From contig URIK01000038.1 in the NCBI GenBank assembly GCA_900547855.1, positions 1 through 13,376 on the forward strand: a DNA stretch of 13,376 nucleotides, in the 5' to 3' direction. Every line of letters begins with the position of its first letter. Positions within the stretch are counted from its first letter, which is position 1. This document shows, piece after piece, positions 1 to 6,292 of this stretch. Origin of the DNA: an uncultured Collinsella sp. GTDB taxonomy: Bacteria > Actinomycetota > Coriobacteriia > Coriobacteriales > Coriobacteriaceae. The position numbers and the translations under genes were made by a program. Below the pieces are notes generated by a model. That model had not been told where the DNA came from and searched no databases. It was given only the letters and a program-made list of their open reading frames with translations.

Positions 1-36
1 GCGTCTCGTGGGCTCGGAGATGTGTATAAGAGACAG
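1..36 (+). other. Illumina Nextera adapter at contig end (artefact)
   Basis: Bases 3-36 match the Nextera Read 2 transposase adapter from memory, including the 19-bp Tn5 mosaic end at 18-36 (AGATGTGTATAAGAGACAG). The two bases before it could be the end of an i7 index. This is untrimmed library sequence, not genome. Genomic sequence starts at 37, in the middle of an acyltransferase gene. Any reading frame that starts inside these bases, such as the one opening at the ATG at 22, is an artefact. Confidence 0.97.
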
Positions 37-1254
37 GTAGGAGCGCTTGCCAACCCATACGAGCGGCTCGGCGGACAGCGCGCGGGCAACCATTCCCTGG
101 GGCTGCACGCAGGCCGCGATGACCATGAGCGTGAGGATCGAGCACAGCAGTGTGCCTCCGCGATACTGGAAGGCGGTGTAGCCGTTGGTGAGCGCGACCA
201 TGGCGGCAAGGCCAACCAGACCCACGACGCCCAACACATCGATGGATGCGGGCGAGGACCAAAAGCGCACGAGGGCGCTCGGCTGTGCCGGGGCGGTCTC
301 GGCTGCTTCGTCGGCCTTCTCGCCAGGCTTGCCCTCGGCGTTCTTGCCGTGCTTGGCGGCGCCAGCTAGGCGATTGAGCCCCAAACGACGAGCGAGACGC
401 ACCGGCGCCAGGTCGCGATCGGGGATAAAGGCCATCCAGGCACCCAGCAGCAGCGAGAACACGCGGGTGTCGGTGCCGTAGTACACGCGGCTGGGGTCGG
501 CGGCAGGGTTGTAAAGCACCATCATGGCGAGGGCAGATACCGCGGCAAGGCCCAGAACCACGCGGCGCGTGTTGGGCTTGCTCACATGCATGGATACCAT
601 GGCAAACAGCAGTGGCGGCCAAATCAGGTAGAACTGTTCCTCGATGGCAAGCGACCAAAAGTGCGTGAGCGGCGAGGGGTCGCCCAGAGCATTGAAGTAC
701 GAGACGTTTTGGGCAATCTGCCACCAGTTGTTGAAGAACAACAGCGACGGCAGGATGTCGGGGCGCATCTTGGTGAGCATCACGTGGTTGAAGACGGTGC
801 ACAGCGCACAGGTCACCACCACGACGGTCACCACGGCGGGGACCAGGCGACGGATGCGGCGGATCCAGAAGCTCTTGAGGTCGATGCGGCCGGTCTTAGC
901 GACTTCGTTGAGCAGCAAGCGCGTGATCAGATAGCCCGAAAGCACAAAGAAGATCGTGACGCCGAGCAGGCCGCCCTGAGCCCACGTGAGGTTAAGGTGA
1001 TAGAGCACCACCGCGACGACGGCGAGCGTACGCAGGCCGTCGAGTGCAGGGATGTAGCGGGACTTGGGGCGAGCGGGCGTCTGCTCCGCGGCGGGAGTGT
1101 TGGCGCGGCCCGCGTTGTTGGCAGAAGCGCGATGGGGGCTCGCGGTGCGTCGCGGTTCGTCGGCACGGCGTTCGCCCTTCACGCGTTCGTGCGGCGCCGG
1201 CTCGTTGCCCGTGCGGCGTCGACCGCGCGAGCCCGATTGCGAGAGTTGTTCCAT
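37..1254 (-). CDS. Acyltransferase 3 family membrane protein (OafA/YrhL type), 3' end missing
   Basis: An open frame of 406 codons runs from ATG at 1254 to the adapter junction at 37 with no stop, so the C-terminus is lost at the contig end. This family of multi-pass membrane enzymes moves acyl groups (often acetyl) onto cell-wall, lipid or exported sugar acceptors. After a basic, Pro/Ala-rich cytoplasmic tail of about 65 residues come the family hallmarks: ALDGLRTLAV at about 70-79, the presumed catalytic His86 in LYHL, FFVLSGYLIT at 102-111, then HFWSLAIEEQFYLIWP. Hydrophobic segments alternate through the rest, with a charged Lys/Ala/Glu-rich linker at roughly residues 295-325. The start has only a weak Shine-Dalgarno. 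It is transcribed away from the ribokinase operon. A C-terminal SGNH domain, which some relatives carry, cannot be judged. The acceptor is unknown. Confidence 0.9.
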
Positions 1255-1441
1255 AAAACATCATCCAATGACGAGAATAATCATCACGCCTTCATTGTAG
1301 CTGCCTGCTCCTGTGAATGCTTGCTGCTGGCGCAAGCTCAAGCGCGCGTCCACATCAAAGTGAACTAAAGTTATAGGGGGTGCGAGAGTGCACGATCGAC
1401 GGCCGACGGTGGGCATAAGGCCCGCAGATGAGGAGGTTTCC

Positions 1442-2404
1442 ATGGCAGATCGCGGCATCGTTGCGGTGTTCGGCAGCATGAACATGGACCTTTCGGTGGC
1501 GTGCGAGCGCATACCGCGTGCGGGCGAGACCGTCGGCGGCAGCGGGTTTATCACCAACGCCGGCGGCAAGGGCGCCAATCAGGCCGTAGCTGCCGCGCGT
1601 ATGGGCGCGTGCACGCACATGATCGGCGCGGTCGGTCGCGACGCGTTCGGCGCGTCGCTCGTGGCGGGGCTCCAAGACGCCGGCGTGGACTGTGACTTTG
1701 TAGTGCATCGCGATGACGTGGAGACGGGAACGGCGACCATCATTCGCTGCGAGAGCGACAACCGCATCATACTGTCACCGGGCGCCAACCATGCGCTTGC
1801 GGGCGCGGACGTTGCCTGCGCGTTGAGGCGTCTGGTGGCCCATGAGCTCGACGGCGACGCCAGCGAGATTGCCCCGGCTGCCGGAAGCGTCTTTATCGCC
1901 CAGGGCGAATGTGACCTTGCGGCGACGGCCGAGGCGCTTGTTTGCGCTCACGAGCTGGGGTTCTATACGGTCTTTAATCCAGCGCCCGCCTGCGAGCTGC
2001 CTGCGGAGGTCTGGCCTGCGGTCGACCTGGTCTGTCCCAACGAGACCGAGTGCCAGGTGCTGACGGGCATTCTGCCCACGGATGATGTGAGTTGCGTCGC
2101 CGCGCTCAATGCGCTGCTCGACAAGGGCGCCGGCGCCGCGGTCATCACGCTGGGCGGTGCCGGCTCGGTTACGCTCGGCGATGGCGGTGAGCTGCTGCGC
2201 ATGCCGGCACTTTCGAGTGCGGTAGTCGATACCACGGCCGCCGGCGATACGTTTATCGGCGCGTTGGTGGCGGCTCGCCTAGAGGGCTTGCCGCTCTTTG
2301 AGTGCATGGCCGCGGGCGCTCGCGCCTCGGCAGTGACGGTGTCGCGCCTGGGCGCTCAGCAATCGATTCCCACGCGCGCCGAAGTTGAACATTGGTTTGG
2401 TTAA
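1442..2404 (+). CDS. rbsK: Ribokinase (PfkB family)
   Basis: Predicted to phosphorylate D-ribose at O5 with ATP, giving ribose-5-phosphate for the pentose phosphate pathway and nucleotide synthesis. The 320-residue protein has normal family length. It shows the N-terminal GSMNMDLSV strand, the sugar-binding GGKGANQAVAAARMG signature, and near the C-terminus the TAAGDTFIGAL motif with the catalytic Asp and anion hole. I chose the ATG at 1442 because AGGAGG at 1431-1436 lies 5 nt upstream; an in-frame ATG at 1388 would add 18 residues unlike the family. A weak promoter candidate is TCCACA (1349-1354), 17 nt, TATAGG (1372-1377). The nucleoside hydrolase follows after 30 nt, so the two are probably co-transcribed. 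Other PfkB sugar kinases are possible, but the neighbour favours ribose. Confidence 0.92.
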   Translation: MADRGIVAVFGSMNMDLSVACERIPRAGETVGGSGFITNAGGKGANQAVAAARMGACTHMIGAVGRDAFGASLVAGLQDAGVDCDFVVHRDDVETGTATIIRCESDNRIILSPGANHALAGADVACALRRLVAHELDGDASEIAPAAGSVFIAQGECDLAATAEALVCAHELGFYTVFNPAPACELPAEVWPAVDLVCPNETECQVLTGILPTDDVSCVAALNALLDKGAGAAVITLGGAGSVTLGDGGELLRMPALSSAVVDTTAAGDTFIGALVAARLEGLPLFECMAAGARASAVTVSRLGAQQSIPTRAEVEHWFG

Positions 2405-2434
2405 ACGATAAAGACGGAGAAGCGGAGTAGAACA

Positions 2435-3409
2435 ATGGCAATCAAGAAGCTGATCCTTGATCTGGATATGGGTGTGGACGATGCGATGGCGCTGGCCTAT
2501 GCCATCGCGAACCCCGAGGTGGAGCTCGTGGGCATCACCACGTGCTTTGGCAACGTGCGCGTCGAGCAATCGGCGCACAACTGCCTGGCGGTGCTCGATC
2601 TGCTGGGTCGCCCCGAGGTTCCGGTGTACCTGGGTGCCGACCGTCCTCTGCAGGCGACTGAGCCCTATACGCCGCCGGCGTCCACCGCGCTCATTCACGG
2701 CAAGAACGGCATCGGCGGCGCGAGCGTGCCCGCGTCGCCCTACGAGCCGGTGGGGGCGACCTCGGCCGACGGCAACGCTGCGGTCGATTATCTGATCGAT
2801 GCCGCGCGCACCTATGGTCCCGATCTGGTCTACGTAGCGACTGGCCCGCTCTCCAACCTGGCGCTCGCCCTGGAGCGCGATGCGGCGGCGATGATGTCCA
2901 TCGGCCGCGTGGTCGTGATGGGCGGCGCCCTTACCGTGCCCGGTAACGTGAGCGCGGGCGCCGAGGCCAACATGGCGAGCGACCCCGAGGCAGCCGACGC
3001 GGTGCTGCGCTCGGGCCGTAAGCTCACCATGGTGGGTCTGGACGTGACGCATCGCGTGGTGCTCACACGCCGCGACATTGCCGGCTGGACGGGCTCGGGC
3101 ACCATGGCGGGCTGCGCATTTGCGAGCATGGTCGAGCACTACATTGGCTCGTACGAGATGAACGCACCCTACCTGGGTGGTTGTGCACTGCACGATCCGC
3201 TGGCCGTTGCCGTGGCGGTCGACCCCACGCTCGTAGGTGCGCTCGGCTGCAACCTGCGTGTTGATCTGCTGGGCGAGTACCGCGGTCGCACCATCTGCGA
3301 TGAGCGTCGCCTGTCCGATCCGGACAAGAGCGCGCTTGTGGCACTGACCGTGGATGCTCCGCGCTTCCTGTCCGAGTTCAAGACGCGTATGGCCCGTGTC
3401 CTTGGCTAA
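2435..3409 (+). CDS. Inosine-uridine preferring nucleoside hydrolase
   Basis: Hydrolyses the N-glycosidic bond of ribonucleosides to free base plus ribose, a Ca2+-dependent reaction. The 324-residue length is typical. The N-terminal Asp cluster DLDMGVDD (D9, D11, D15, D16) matches the calcium and ribose-binding DxDxGxDD signature. T136 in the ATGPLSNLALAL stretch, E177 and N179 in EANMASDPEAA, and H253-D254 in HDPLAV match the other conserved ligands and the active-site His of the family. The usual DPG after the second Asp is DMG here, a mild variant. It lies 30 nt behind ribokinase with GGAG at 2424-2427 as Shine-Dalgarno, so released ribose can be phosphorylated directly. Base preference (inosine, uridine or other) cannot be read from the sequence. 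No transporter is visible nearby. Confidence 0.93.
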   Translation: MAIKKLILDLDMGVDDAMALAYAIANPEVELVGITTCFGNVRVEQSAHNCLAVLDLLGRPEVPVYLGADRPLQATEPYTPPASTALIHGKNGIGGASVPASPYEPVGATSADGNAAVDYLIDAARTYGPDLVYVATGPLSNLALALERDAAAMMSIGRVVVMGGALTVPGNVSAGAEANMASDPEAADAVLRSGRKLTMVGLDVTHRVVLTRRDIAGWTGSGTMAGCAFASMVEHYIGSYEMNAPYLGGCALHDPLAVAVAVDPTLVGALGCNLRVDLLGEYRGRTICDERRLSDPDKSALVALTVDAPRFLSEFKTRMARVLG

Positions 3410-3418
3410 GTTGTCTTT

Positions 3419-3448
3419 TTGGGACGGGGCTTTTTTGACTGGTATGAT
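3419..3448 (+). promoter_or_regulatory. Candidate extended -10 promoter for luxS
   Basis: TATGAT at 3443-3448 matches TATAAT at 5 of 6 positions. TG at 3440-3441 supplies the extended -10 motif. A weak -35, TTGGGA, sits at 3419-3424 with an 18-nt spacer. A start near 3455 would give a leader of roughly 58 nt holding only the right arm of the inverted repeat, so the hairpin would form only in read-through transcripts from upstream. Confidence 0.45.
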
Positions 3449-3489
3449 TGGTGTGACCATTCGAACCAGCTAAAAGAGCCCCGTCCCAA
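3419..3489. repeat. 25-bp imperfect inverted repeat between nucleoside hydrolase and luxS
   Basis: Arms 3419-3443 and 3465-3489 are complementary at 22 of 25 positions, with cores GGGACGGGGCT and AGCCCCGTCCC, around a 21-nt centre. The centre holds a small TGGT-GTG-ACCA hairpin. T-runs of 5-6 flank or lie inside the left arm, but neither strand has a clean U-tract after the stem, so it is not a textbook terminator. It may still end the upstream transcript. It overlaps the likely luxS promoter. Confidence 0.8.
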
Positions 3490-3512
3490 TTTGACTATCG
3501 AGAGGATCTGCC

Positions 3513-4001
3513 ATGGAGCGCATCGCGAGCTTTTCCGTTGACCATCTGCTGCTTGAGCCCGGCGTGTACGTGAGCCGCATCGACCGCGATCCGGCGACCG
3601 GCGCCGCCGTTACCACCTTTGACCTGCGCCTGACCACGCCCAATAAGGAGCCGGTCATGAACACGGCCGAGTGCCACACCATCGAGCACCTGGGCGCGAC
3701 GTTCCTTCGCAATCATGCCGAGTGGTCGAGCCGCATTGTCTACTTTGGCCCCATGGGCTGCCGCACGGGCTTTTACCTGGTTGTCTTTGGCGAGCTGACG
3801 AGCGAGAAGGTCTTGCCGCTCGTCCGCGAGCTGTTTGAGTTTGTCGCCGGCTTCGAGGGCGATGTCCCCGGTGCCGCTCCCGAGGAATGCGGTAACTACC
3901 TGGACCAGAACCTCCCCATGGCCAACTGGCTTGCGCGCCGCTACCTCGACCGCGACCTGGCCGATATCGACGAGAAGCATCTGCACTATCAGCAGGCGTA
4001 A
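3513..4001 (+). CDS. luxS: S-ribosylhomocysteine lyase LuxS
   Basis: Cleaves S-ribosyl-L-homocysteine to homocysteine and 4,5-dihydroxy-2,3-pentanedione, the AI-2 precursor, in the activated methyl cycle; cytosolic and metal-dependent. The 162-residue length is normal. The metal motif HTIEH gives H55, E58 and H59, and the third ligand is C126 in ECGNY. The catalytic Cys corresponds to C83 in GCRTG. The start at 3513 follows AGAGGA by about 7 nt. No methyl-cycle partner, such as the SAH nucleosidase or a methionine synthase, is adjacent, so it appears to be a single-gene unit: candidate promoter upstream, strong terminator at 4031-4061. Whether AI-2 serves as a signal here or only as a by-product cannot be inferred. 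Confidence 0.97.
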   Translation: MERIASFSVDHLLLEPGVYVSRIDRDPATGAAVTTFDLRLTTPNKEPVMNTAECHTIEHLGATFLRNHAEWSSRIVYFGPMGCRTGFYLVVFGELTSEKVLPLVRELFEFVAGFEGDVPGAAPEECGNYLDQNLPMANWLARRYLDRDLADIDEKHLHYQQA

Positions 4002-4030
4002 GGGCTTTGTCATCCAAAACGCGCGCATTG

Positions 4031-4061
4031 GGCGCCTTCGCTTATGCGGGGGCGCCTTTTT
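4031..4061 (+). terminator. Intrinsic terminator of luxS
   Basis: GGCGCC at 4031-4036 pairs with GGCGCC at 4051-4056. Two T-G wobbles and CGC/GCG extend the stem to 11 bp around a TTAT loop, followed by five T at 4057-4061. This is the clearest rho-independent terminator in the window, 30 nt after the luxS stop. Confidence 0.88.
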
Positions 4062-4082
4062 GTTGATTGGTCGGGGTGAGCG

Positions 4083-4111
4083 TTCAAAATCGCTCATGTT
4101 TGTTCTAGAAT
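4083..4111 (+). promoter_or_regulatory. Candidate promoter for the DUF4867-like gene
   Basis: TTCAAA at 4083-4088 (4 of 6 to the -35 consensus), a 17-nt spacer, then TAGAAT at 4106-4111 (5 of 6 to the -10). Transcription would start near 4118, about 28 nt before the ATG. The TTCTAGAA palindrome at 4103-4110 overlaps the -10. Confidence 0.5.
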
Positions 4112-4136
4112 GTTCGTATAGTCACATTTACGAACA
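4111..4136. promoter_or_regulatory. Palindromic operator candidate TGTTCGTA-N10-TACGAACA
   Basis: Perfect 8-bp arms at 4111-4118 and 4129-4136 around a 10-nt spacer, lying just after the -10 box and touching the Shine-Dalgarno AGGAG at 4136-4140. The geometry suits a dimeric repressor at the start site. Folded as RNA, it could instead restrict ribosome access. No regulator gene is adjacent, so the binding protein is unknown. Confidence 0.5.
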
Positions 4137-4145
4137 GGAGTGAAC

Positions 4146-4790
4146 ATGCATATCTACTCTGTCAACGATCCCGAGTTCAAATCCTATGGCAACGTTTGGG
4201 ATGACGTTCCGTCTGAGCTCACGTCGCCCGTGCTCGAGGCGCTCTCTGCCACGCCCATCCCCGAGGGCAGCAAGTACGTTGCAAGTGCGCCGGAGCTCGA
4301 GGGCGTCAAGGATGCCGATAAACTGGGCTTTCTCATGTTTGGTGGCCGTCCCTTCCAGCTCGGCTGGTGCAACGGCCACAACACGCGTCTCAACTGCCTG
4401 GAGTACCACCGCGCGAGTGAGTTCAACCTGGGCGCGCGCGACTTTATCCTGCTCGTGGCGCATCGCTGGGAGATCGAGGACGGCAAGCTCGATACCGCGT
4501 GCGTCAAGGCGTTCTGCGTGCCGGCGGGCAAGGTTGTCGAGGTCTTCAACACCACGCTCCACTACACGCCGTGCATGGTCGACGACGGTGGCTTCCAGGT
4601 GATGGTGGCGCTTCCCGCCGGCACCAACGGCCCGCGCCCCGAGGCCGCAACCGACATGCCTACCGCCGGTGACAGCTACTGCTACTGGAAGGCCGACAAG
4701 TGGGTTCTCTGCCATGCTGACAGCCCCAAGGCTGCCGAGGGCGGCTACGTAGGCCTCATCGGCAAAAACCTCGATATCGCCTGCGACTAG
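4146..4790 (+). CDS. DUF4867-like protein of unknown function
   Basis: The 214-residue protein resembles, from memory, the DUF4867 family of small cytosolic proteins in Gram-positive bacteria. No reaction is established to my knowledge. Features that look family-like are the start MHIYSVNDPEFKSYG, the central GWCNGHNTRLNCLEYHR stretch, KAFCVPAGKVVEV, TTLHYTPC and the C-terminal GYVGLIGKN. Alternating hydrophobic residues and the His/Glu-rich centre (GHN, EYH, then LHY) suggest a cupin-like beta barrel with a possible metal site; this is inference. No signal peptide or membrane segment is seen. I chose the ATG at 4146 over the in-frame GTG at 4140 because AGGAG at 4136-4140 is 5 nt upstream. 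It has its own promoter and operator candidates. Its last ~54 bases recur at 6161-6213. Confidence 0.72.
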   Translation: MHIYSVNDPEFKSYGNVWDDVPSELTSPVLEALSATPIPEGSKYVASAPELEGVKDADKLGFLMFGGRPFQLGWCNGHNTRLNCLEYHRASEFNLGARDFILLVAHRWEIEDGKLDTACVKAFCVPAGKVVEVFNTTLHYTPCMVDDGGFQVMVALPAGTNGPRPEAATDMPTAGDSYCYWKADKWVLCHADSPKAAEGGYVGLIGKNLDIACD

Positions 4791-4798
4791 AATCTTCT

Positions 4799-4855
4799 GT
4801 CTCGATCTGTAACATCTAGCGGGCTAAATCGTCTCTACCTGTTACAGATTTAGAC
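4799..4855. repeat. Palindromic element, unit A
   Basis: Arms GTCTCGATCTGTAACA at 4799-4814 and 4840-4855 pair with two mismatches (TT in place of CG in the right arm) around a 25-nt loop. It lies directly after the DUF4867-like stop codon and may also end that transcript, though no U-tract follows. Confidence 0.85.
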
Positions 4856-4881
4856 AAACTGCAGGGGACAGACCGAACAAT

Positions 4882-4934
4882 CTCGATCTGTAACACCAGG
4901 CTCGGTTTCGACGGCCTACCTGTTACAGATCGAG
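4882..4934. repeat. Palindromic element, unit B
   Basis: Perfect 14-bp arms, CTCGATCTGTAACA at 4882-4895 and its complement at 4921-4934, again around a 25-nt loop. The loop sequence differs from units A and C except for a few positions and the shared CTACC at its 3' end. Confidence 0.88.
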
Positions 4935-4950
4935 CCAAACCGGGCCCAAG

Positions 4951-4983
4951 CCGCCACAAAGGTGCCTGTCCCCTTTGTGGTGG
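4951..4983. repeat. CCGCCACAAAGG hairpin, copy 1
   Basis: 12-bp stem with one G-T wobble, arms 4951-4962 and 4972-4983, around a 9-nt loop. The minus strand reads AAAGGGGACAGGCACC through the stem. It starts 5 nt beyond the ATPase stop and may serve as its terminator, although no U-tract follows. The identical hairpin is at 6293-6325. Confidence 0.75.
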
Positions 4984-4987
4984 CTGC

Positions 4988-6094
4988 CTAGAGTTGGCTG
5001 CGCAGATAGTCAGCCATATATGGAACGGCGAAACGCACGTAACCGCGGCGCGCCTGTTCGATTACGCCGGCGTCGATGAGGCGCCGGCGATACTTTTGCG
5101 CATAGTCGGGTGTGACTGACATACGTTTCGCTACATCGGAAATGCGCGAAACGGCGTCTTCGTCATCAGTCATTGCGTCGAGAAACGCGACGTCTTGGTC
5201 CGATAGCGCGGCGAGCGTCGTTTCACAAACATCGTTTTCGAAATCGGCTTTTGACGCTTCGATAGCTCCGTCGACTTGCTCTGGCGTTACGTGTTCTCCT
5301 GTCTTGCAGCGATTGCCGATGTTATAGCCGATGAGCTGCAGCATATAGGGCGAGCCTTGGGTTGCGCGAGCGGCACGGAGGCGAAGATCGCCTGGAATAT
5401 CAAGGTCGAGCTCTTCGAAAGCCCGCTGATAATAGGCATCGACATCTCCGACTGAAAGCGGTTCGAGCGTGACCTTGCGAGCGCGGTTGAGAAATGTCAG
5501 CACGCGGTCATTGAGCGTTGCACAGACGGCTCCCGGGAGACCTGCCATAACAAGCGCGACGTTGAGTCCCTCACCGACCAGCTCTTGATAGGCGGTGACG
5601 AGCTGTCTAATCTCAGGTGAATTAGCTTGGAGCTCATCGATAAGGATGAGGATGCCGTGCCCCTGCTCGGTCAGCTTGCGCGCCAGCTGCGTGAGTTTGA
5701 ACTGGAAACTCTTGGTCTCCTGCACATCGCGTGTGAACTCGAGACCGGCTGAGAAGCCGAAGACGCTCAAGCTACCGCCAGAAAGTTTGGGGAGATGACG
5801 CTTGCTGACATAAGGCTCGCCTGCTTCTTGGATTTTTTCAACAATGCGCTCAAGCATATCTTCGGAGGCTACGGTGGGTGTGGCGACAACAAAACCGAGC
5901 TTGCGTGCGCGGTCGGCAAGTTCCCACAGAAGAACCGTCTTGCCGCTGCCTCGCTGGCCGAGCATGAGCATGGCTCGGTCTCGATTGCCCGGCTCCTGCT
6001 CAAGACCGGAGATGAATGTCGAAATCACGTTCCCGCGACCCACCAGATAGGACGGGCGATTTCCAAATGAGGGGGAGAAGATGGTTTCAGTCAT
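4988..6094 (-). CDS. AAA+ family ATP-binding protein with C-terminal winged-helix-like region
   Basis: A 368-residue cytosolic P-loop ATPase of the stand-alone AAA type that resembles archaeal Orc/Cdc6-like ATPases. Its role is unknown. The N-terminus has the pattern FGNRPSYLVGRGNVI typical of this group. Walker A is GQRGSGKT at 46-53, Walker B is ILILIDEL at 148-155, and a sensor-1-like strand NVALVMAGLPG lies at 178-188. The GSPYMLQLIGY stretch at 247-257 looks like the lid helix. Residues about 295-360 read as a small winged helix that could bind DNA or a partner. The start is supported by AAAGGAG about 6 nt upstream. Two sampled lines are about 50-52% GC against 65-70% in neighbours, and direct repeats flank the gene. 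Both fit later acquisition. No nuclease or other effector partner is nearby. Confidence 0.85.
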   Translation of the reverse strand: MTETIFSPSFGNRPSYLVGRGNVISTFISGLEQEPGNRDRAMLMLGQRGSGKTVLLWELADRARKLGFVVATPTVASEDMLERIVEKIQEAGEPYVSKRHLPKLSGGSLSVFGFSAGLEFTRDVQETKSFQFKLTQLARKLTEQGHGILILIDELQANSPEIRQLVTAYQELVGEGLNVALVMAGLPGAVCATLNDRVLTFLNRARKVTLEPLSVGDVDAYYQRAFEELDLDIPGDLRLRAARATQGSPYMLQLIGYNIGNRCKTGEHVTPEQVDGAIEASKADFENDVCETTLAALSDQDVAFLDAMTDDEDAVSRISDVAKRMSVTPDYAQKYRRRLIDAGVIEQARRGYVRFAVPYMADYLRSQL

Positions 6095-6140
6095 AAGTCT
6101 CCTTTCCTTTTTTTCCTATTTTTTCCTTTCTTTCCTATTC
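6095..6140 (-). promoter_or_regulatory. Purine tract leader of the ATPase gene
   Basis: On the minus strand nearly every base is A or G, with repeated AGGAAA/AGGAAAG units and two ATAGGAAA copies, ending in the Shine-Dalgarno AAAGGAG before the ATG at 6094. The tract could be a ribosome standby region or phase-variable in length. It also overlaps the -10 candidate. Confidence 0.6.
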
Positions 6141-6146
6141 AGTCAA
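6118..6146 (-). promoter_or_regulatory. Candidate promoter of the ATPase gene
   Basis: Read on the minus strand: TTGACT at 6146-6141 (5 of 6 to the -35 consensus), a 17-nt spacer, then AAAAAT at 6123-6118 (4 of 6). It lies between the gene and the right-hand direct repeat, so the inserted unit carries its own promoter. Confidence 0.4.
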
Positions 6147-6160
6147 ATGAATTGCTGAGC

Positions 6161-6213
6161 GAAGGCGGTTACGTAGGCCTCGTCGGCAAAACCTCGACAT
6201 CACCTGCGACTAG
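6161..6213 (+). pseudogene. 3'-terminal remnant of a DUF4867-like gene
   Basis: Matches the last ~18 codons of the gene at 4146-4790, with one base deleted from the A-run and a few substitutions. It is separated from that gene by the ATPase. It marks the duplication made when the ATPase unit arrived. Confidence 0.85.
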
Positions 6214-6220
6214 AATCTTC

Positions 6221-6279
6221 TGTCTCGATCTGTAACATCTAGCGGGCTAAATCGTCTCTACCTGTTACAGATCGAGACA
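6221..6279. repeat. Palindromic element, unit C
   Basis: Perfect 17-bp arms at 6221-6237 and 6263-6279 around a 25-nt loop identical to that of unit A. The right arm and following bases (ATCGAG then CAAACCGGGCCC) instead resemble unit B. It therefore looks like the single-unit ancestor, or a recombinant of A and B. Confidence 0.9.
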
Positions 6280-6292
6280 AACCGGGCCCAAG

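Larger units (their letters stand above)
4737..4983. repeat. Direct repeat, left copy, flanking the ATPase gene
   Basis: Begins inside the 3' end of the DUF4867-like gene and ends 5 nt before the ATPase stop codon. Bases 4780-4849 are identical over 70 bp to 6203-6272, and about 50 bases further upstream are nearly identical to 6161-6202. The shared sequence resumes at about 4925-4983, matching 6267-6325. This copy has an extra stretch of about 80 bases carrying a second palindrome (4882-4934). Confidence 0.93.

Noticed and set aside
22..369. 115-codon frame on the plus strand
   Set aside because: It starts inside the sequencing adapter and lies opposite the acyltransferase gene, with no recognisable protein.
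586..1368. 260-codon frame on the plus strand
   Set aside because: Antisense to the acyltransferase, whose motifs are unmistakable. The product is His/Arg/Gln-rich, typical of a shadow frame in GC-rich DNA.
2279..3460. 393-codon frame on the minus strand
   Set aside because: Antisense to the nucleoside hydrolase. The composition is His/Arg-rich and no domain is visible.
3419..3512. SAM or SAH riboswitch before luxS
   Set aside because: The leader after the likely start is about 58 nt. I can recognise no riboswitch core, only the inverted repeat.
4799..4934. Start of a CRISPR array
   Set aside because: There are only two adjacent units, the repeats are palindromic inverted arms rather than direct repeats with unique spacers, and no cas gene is present.
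4988..6094. Transposition helper (TniB/IstB-like) of an insertion sequence
   Set aside because: No transposase is adjacent and no short terminal inverted repeats bound the gene. The flanks are long direct repeats that include host gene sequence.
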